A DNA stretch of 64,000 nucleotides, from NCBI RefSeq assembly GCF_041296385.1, contig NC_091013.1:10492001-10556000 (forward strand), in the 5' to 3' direction. The position numbers were made by a program, and so were the translations under genes. The stretch is from Aphelocoma coerulescens (lineage: Eukaryota > Chordata > Aves > Passeriformes > Corvidae). The notes beneath the pieces are model-generated. The model worked only from the letters and a program-made list of their open reading frames with translations. It had not been told where the DNA came from and made no database searches. Below are positions 59,011 through 64,000 of this stretch, piece after piece; position 1 is the stretch's first letter; every line of letters begins with the position of its first letter.

Positions 59011-61098
59011 CATAATCAGTTCAATTGGTGATCAAATCTCCAAGTCATTCAGGTATTTTTGCAAGAGTGTAACAGCAAGGCAAACTGGATCAGCTGTAGT
59101 TAGCAAAAATTATTTTGGTCATGTTCAGCAACAGATTTTATCCTTTGTGCACAAGCACTGTTGACTAGAGAATATACTTGCTGAGCTGTTCTCTCTTTTC
59201 AATTTGTAGGAAGAAGGACTGGTAAATTGAGAAATATGTATTGGTAGAGGTTGCAGTTGACAATAGTGAAATTATTTTTAATATACTCTAGTGGATTGGG
59301 AAGTAGAACATCAATAAAAATCCTTACATCTTTTCCTTTTCAAAGACCTTTATGACAATACATTTATCCTCCCAATACCACTGGGAAAAGTAGAAAAGTA
59401 TTAGCATTGCTGCTTTACAAAGAAACTGAAACCATGTTTGTTTGATACAACAGGACTGTTAAATGTCAGAGGCAGGATTACTAATGTAGTCCTTTGAGCT
59501 TATCTTTCATGGGGATAATATTTACTGGAGAAATAGTGAACTTTATTTTTGCTGTTGCACAGTCATATACTACAGTTGAGGAGGAGTAAGTTCTAAGGTA
59601 TTTTTTTTTTTTCTCATTCTTAGTGTTTCTAACTAAACATCGGGTCTTAAGGGATGACTTCCTTATCTACAATTGCTCTTCATCTAATCTAACATAGTTT
59701 CTAATGATAAAATCTAATAATAAAGACATGCTCACATGCCACTAAAGGTAGATATACAATATATTATAGACCAAATTCAGACAGAATTGCCAGACTCTGT
59801 TTCTATATAATTTTCTTTAAATAAAAAGCTTTTGCACCTCTACTGATGATGTACTAGTTGATGAGTATAAAGGATTCATTCATGCAAAAATGAGGTATGT
59901 GATCTGCCTCCATTGCTAAGTGACTGTGGCAGAATTGAACCTTCAGTGTACTGAAGTTTACTGTGCTCAAATTTCTCCTCCAAGACCAATTTCAGGGTGT
60001 CTTCTAGCAATGTAGCTGTCTGGGAACATGAAAGAGTGGGGAGGGTGCAGAGATGCTCTGCCAGCCCTCCTCTTCTGCTACAGGAACCTCATTCCAGAGA
60101 CAGCAGTGGGGAACTGAACTGTGTGTTATCAACAAAAGGTATAGCATTGTACTGTGTTCCCATGGCCTTTCTTTTTTATCTTATAAGTGCAGAAGCCAGA
60201 AAATTGATTGAGCGTGGAAGGACCTGTGACCAAGGGGAAGTTTGCTAGCAGTGCTATGTGCAGGAAAAACCACAAAATCAGGCAAGGTACTTTGACATCC
60301 GAATGATCTATTTCTGGAATAATTTTATTTTACATTTCACTTTGGTAGCTCTGAGCTGCGTTTTTTTGAAATAAATATAAGCAACAAAACTCCAGAAACT
60401 CTATAGTATGAAGGATATGCTTCACTGCAGTTGCTGAAAGATTTTCTTTTTAAAAATTTAAATATGTATGCTGCAACAAAGAGGAAAATTTGAGCGCTAG
60501 ATGCCAGAAAGCATGTCATGTCAAAAGAAAGAATAATGTTGTTTCAAAAATGCTGTCTTGGGAATCTGCAAGAAAGTTCATCTTAGGTTTTTAATAAGAA
60601 TGTACCAAGATCTGTCCTGCTGCTGCCCTTGTGTATAAATAAATGCATGATGAAGTTGTAGCTGCCAAGGTAAACGATTGAATACTGTGTCTCTAGTGGG
60701 GGCGTATTCAAGTAGCTTTTGTTCCACTCTTCCAAGATAACACACAAACATGTAATATAATCTAAGTTAACTGAAAGATTCGGGCTCTTCAATACAAAGG
60801 CTTCATCTTTTCCGATACCGAAGTTGAACTCTTTGCTTTGTTTTCTGAAAGAGTTATCAACTGTACCAACAAATGCCAATTGGCTAACTGCTTGTTGGGA
60901 AGAAATTGTTACTTTTTGTTGTCCTTGGTAAAAGAACCAACAACATGTAGAAGAAAAATCAGGGGCTTTTCCAGCATCCTTTTTATTTTCATTCTTCTCT
61001 TTGACCTGCCTTCCACTTTCCACATCAGCATCTGCCACTTTCTACAGCTCTCTAACAGCGTTCAGAGATGACCACGGACTGAGTCAAATAATTAATTT
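59011..61098. other. AT-rich unique DNA with one long unexplained frame
   Basis: It holds a T12 tract (59601-59612) and the 153-codon minus-strand frame at 60583-61044, listed separately. Nothing else recognised. Confidence 0.55.
60583..61044 (-). CDS. 153-codon open frame, unidentified (low confidence)
   Basis: The minus strand is open from just after a TAG (complement of about 61045-61047) to a TAA at 60583-60585. There is no ATG at the left end; the first Met codon lies deep in the frame, so as a gene it would need splicing or be a fragment. It reads 'VADADVESGRQVKEKNENKK' at its start, a charged stretch, then mixed sequence with 'SPNLSVNLDYITCLCVILEE' around the middle. I recognise no domain. 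Several CpG-containing codons are unusual for this AT-rich DNA. By a rough estimate (about 6% stop codons over six frames) about one frame of this length is expected by chance in the window, so it may mean nothing. Confidence 0.2.
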
Positions 61099-61294
61099 CT
61101 CCACTGGAAGGGTGTTCAGGCATTGAAAAGGGCTGCCCGCGAAGGTGGTGGAGTTTCCATCCCTGGAAGTATTCAAGAAATTAGTTGATGTGGCACTTCA
61201 TGCTATGATTTAGTTGAGAATGTGGTGCTTGGTCAAAGGTTGGACTCGATGGTCATGGAGGTCTTTTCCAGCCTTAGTGGTTCTATGATTATAT
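61099..61294 (+). mobile_element. CR1 LINE, 3' fragment
   Basis: A forward CR1 copy, 'ctggaagggtgttcaggcat' through 'ggtggtggagtttccatccc' and 'ggttggactcgatggtcatg' to 'ggttctatgatta'. It covers the last codons of ORF2 and the 3' untranslated region and is 5'-truncated. It is fairly well preserved compared with the other short copies here. Confidence 0.93.
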
Positions 61295-62721
61295 GAAAGC
61301 AAATCTGGAGTAGAGTGGCTATTGCAATATGGCCAGTGCTGTGTTGCTAGGCTGGCATCCTTTTGTGTAAGCATAAGCTGGTTCCACTTCTAATTCTGCA
61401 TGATACTGACCAAAAAACCCCCAAAACTCTATTAAGAATAATTTGTTAAATAACTAGTTTGAAGGTAACCACTTCACTTTTTTATAGACTGACATTCTTT
61501 TAGTGGATTTCTTCATACATCCAATAATATCCTGGAGAAAAATGTGATTTGGGAAACTCTACAAGCTGAAAACTACTACTTTACCAATACACTGAACAAA
61601 TATTTCAGAAAATTAAATCCTGGTAAAAATGGGTAATTGTTAAAAGTCTTGCATATAATTTGTTTACACTACTTGAGACAATAGTTGAATAGAAGATAAG
61701 CATAAAAAGGATTCAGGAGAAGATTAACCCAATTCTCTATAATTAATTGATCATACATGTATTCAGATATTACCACATCCTTGATTTAATAAAGAAAACT
61801 AAAATTACAAGTAAAATTGAACTACAGATACTTATTCTCCCATTATAACTGTTCTGGTTTCCAGCAGATTATAATACTGTTGCTTAAAAAATGCCATTTA
61901 TTTAGTGGTTGCAATTTCAATTCTGTCTGCACATACAAGATAACAAGTCTTGTCTTGACTGTAACCTTACCTTCCTGGGGACTAATGCCTCTAAAAGAAC
62001 CTCTGTTAAGATTTCTTTCTCTCCGAACTTCTTTTTTTTCTGTATTTTATAATCCTAAGTATGCATAACAAAAAAAAGTCAAGCCCTGCCAGGGCAGCAA
62101 GTGTCTTAATGTTTCTATGCAATCCCTCCCTTGACATTTTATACCTCTCAAGTTTACTGCCCGTCTCTGGGGCATTTGACTCCCCAGGATATCCAGGTAC
62201 CAGCAATATTTCTTGTGATTACAAAGTCTTTGCATTTAGGAGCATTTTAACATGACCTTTAATTTAAATGGGTCCCTAGTTGTCTAGATAAGAAAACATG
62301 GTTATAGCCATCAAGGAGAACAATATTGACATTTAATTGCTGGTTTGTAGAGCACGTTCTTTTCCTTTAGTGTTGCTCTTCCCTCATTACATTGCCAGTG
62401 ACGATGGAGTCCATTAAACCTGTGTACACAAGAAAATTGAATGAACTTAGATAAATTTGATCAGCCCTCTTGTGTAGACAGTCTACATTTGGAGAAGAGT
62501 GTCTTATAACAATTTAGAAAAAGTAAACATAAGCCATCATTATCCACAGAGGAACTTGCTTTGATTTAGCTAAATCACTTTCTAAAGCTATTTTTTTCCT
62601 ACAGTGTTGCAATTCCCTTGTGTAGAGAAGAACTTAACTAGATTGTCTGTGGCCTGCACAACATTAGGAAACTTTCCAGAAGGTCTCTATCTTACCTATA
62701 TGCAACCATGGTTGTGAATAT
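61295..62721. other. AT-rich unique DNA, no gene recognised
   Basis: About 1.4 kb. A sequence at 62060-62220 is open in two minus frames for 60-66 codons, but no domain or splice signals are evident. Confidence 0.55.
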
Positions 62722-63494
62722 AGACTGGGGAATGAAAGGCTGGAGAGCTGCACTGTGGAAAGGGACCTGGGGGTCCTGGCTGATGGAAAGTTGAACATGA
62801 GCCAGCAGTGCCCTGGCAGCCAGGAGGGCCAAGCATGTCCTGGGGGGCATTGGACATGGCATTGCCAGCCAAGCAAGGGAAGGGATTGTCCCACTCTGCT
62901 CTGAGCTGGAGTGGGCTCACCTTGAGTGCTGGGGCAGTTTTGGGCACCACAATATCTAAAAGATATTAAACTCTTAGAGAGCTTCCAGAGGAGGGCAGTG
63001 AGGGTGGTGAAGGTCCCTGAAGGGAAGCTTGTGTGCAGAGTGGCTGAGATCACTGGGTCTGTTCCACCTGGAGAAGAGACTGAGGGGAGACCTCATTGCA
63101 GTTACAACTTCCTTTTGAGGGGAAGACAAGGGGCAGGCACTGATTTCTCTGGTGACAGTGACAGATCTTCAACATCCTCATGGGGGAAAGTGAAGGGGCA
63201 AATACTAATCTCTTCACTCAGGACCCTTGACAGGATTCAAAGCAATAGCACAAAACTGACTTGGGGAGGTTTAGGTTGGATATCAGGAAAAAGTTCTTCA
63301 CCCAGAGGGTGGTTGGGCACTGGAACAGGCTCCCAGGGCAGTGGTCAGACCGCCAGCCTGACAGAGCTCAGGAAGCATTTGGACAATGCTCCTGGGCACA
63401 TGGTGTGTTTCTTGGGGTGTCCTGCTCAGATGTGGGTTTCAACTTAATGTTCCTGATAGGTGCCTTCCAGCTCAACATATTCTTTGGTTCTGTG
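62722..63494 (+). mobile_element. CR1 LINE, 3' copy with frameshifted ORF2
   Basis: A forward CR1 of about 770 bases, GC-rich relative to its flanks. It keeps 'gggacctgggggtcctggc' and 'aacatgagccagcagtg', then coding sequence for 'FWAPQYLKDIKLLESFQRRA' (around 62940-63000) and, in a different frame, 'GRFRLDIRKKFFTQRVV' and 'HWNRLPG' (around 63263-63335). Both belong to the ORF2 C-terminus, so at least one frameshift lies between them. A single 174-codon frame runs through 62926-63447 but follows the ORF2 frame only in its first part, so it is not a functional gene. The 3' end is 'tctttggttctgtg'. The tail differs from most other copies in the window and resembles that of the SINE. Confidence 0.95.
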
Positions 63495-64000
63495 TATTTG
63501 AGGTGAGGAGACACAGATGCCTAAGATGAATCAATATTTTTTACTATATATATGTGTAGTAGTAATTTTATATATATTTGTCTAAATATATTTAATTTGT
63601 AAAATATGGGGTTTTTAGTTATTTTTAAATGCTTGTTTTAGGTAGACTACAGAAAATACAAGTTCCAGAATATATTGAAAATATGGTCAAACATCTTCAG
63701 TGAACTTGTTATGAGCAGGCAAATCCACTTACCTAAAGACCACTGAACTGAATAGAGTCTTAGTTTTTTGACCAAAGAGCTCTTTCTTCAAGAACCATGA
63801 GATCAAACTTTTGGGGGAGAAAGCCTTAATACCTTGTATATTGGGATACTAAACAAATACTTCTAAGGTTTGTAAGTCTGTTCCCCAAAAGTGTAGCTTT
63901 TTTCCGTGGACCTGATTCTTTAAAATAGTCTCTCTCATCAAAAGTATTTTGTTGGTTTTGGGTTTTGTTTGTTTAATTTTAGATTTTTTCCAACAGTTTG
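63495..64000. other. AT-rich unique DNA to the window end
   Basis: It includes (TA)-rich sequence at 63544-63580 and a T/G-rich stretch from about 63948. No gene recognised. Confidence 0.55.

Noticed and set aside
62664..63053. 129-codon minus-strand frame
   Set aside because: It is antisense to the CR1 copy at 62722-63494.
62926..63447. Longest open frame of the window as a new protein
   Set aside because: It lies inside a CR1 copy and follows the ORF2 frame only at its start; the true ORF2 C-terminus continues in another frame after a frameshift.

Overview
The window is vertebrate, and almost certainly bird, nuclear DNA. It is AT-rich, carries no prokaryote-style gene array and no long conserved reading frame, and is dotted with 5'-truncated CR1 LINE pieces whose 3' ends carry the avian ATTCTRTG-type tail. 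A 36.14-36.29 kb element joins a tRNA-Ile-like head to a CR1-like tail. That is the architecture of the songbird SINE family I know as TguSINE1, so a passerine is the best guess (inference from memory of the family, not a database match).

Layout. 0-9.2 kb: AT-rich unique DNA with two CR1 fragments (0.96-1.11, 5.23-5.52 kb). 9.25-10.55 kb: a 1.3 kb solo LTR-like element in minus orientation, with a very GC-rich block inside it. 10.6-20 kb: unique DNA with a CR1 piece (15.90-16.25 kb) and an old LTR remnant (18.08-18.35 kb). 20-36 kb: three small CR1 pieces in unremarkable AT-rich DNA. 36-47 kb: the SINE, an exon-like open frame (36.69-36.91 kb), a CR1 scrap, a second minus-strand LTR (about 39.99-40.55 kb), a GC-rich patch with a weak retroviral primer-binding-site-like motif (43.7-44.05 kb), and a CR1 copy at 46.95-47.29 kb. 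47-57 kb: unique DNA with an acceptor-plus-poly(A)-signal candidate (50.78-50.94 kb) and a GC-rich patch with a 92-codon frame (51.5-51.9 kb). 57-64 kb: the longest CR1 (57.76-59.01 kb, minus, with reverse-transcriptase remnants), a 153-codon minus-strand open frame of unknown meaning (60.58-61.04 kb) and two further CR1 copies (61.10-61.29 and 62.72-63.49 kb).

I could not identify any host protein-coding gene with confidence. The window reads as intergenic DNA or the inside of a very long intron. Recognisable mobile elements add up to roughly 6 kb of the 64 kb. I saw no sign of a new multi-gene system. The most informative items are the SINE and its CR1 partner copy, the LTR with the GC-rich island, and a few open frames that need comparison with other bird genomes.
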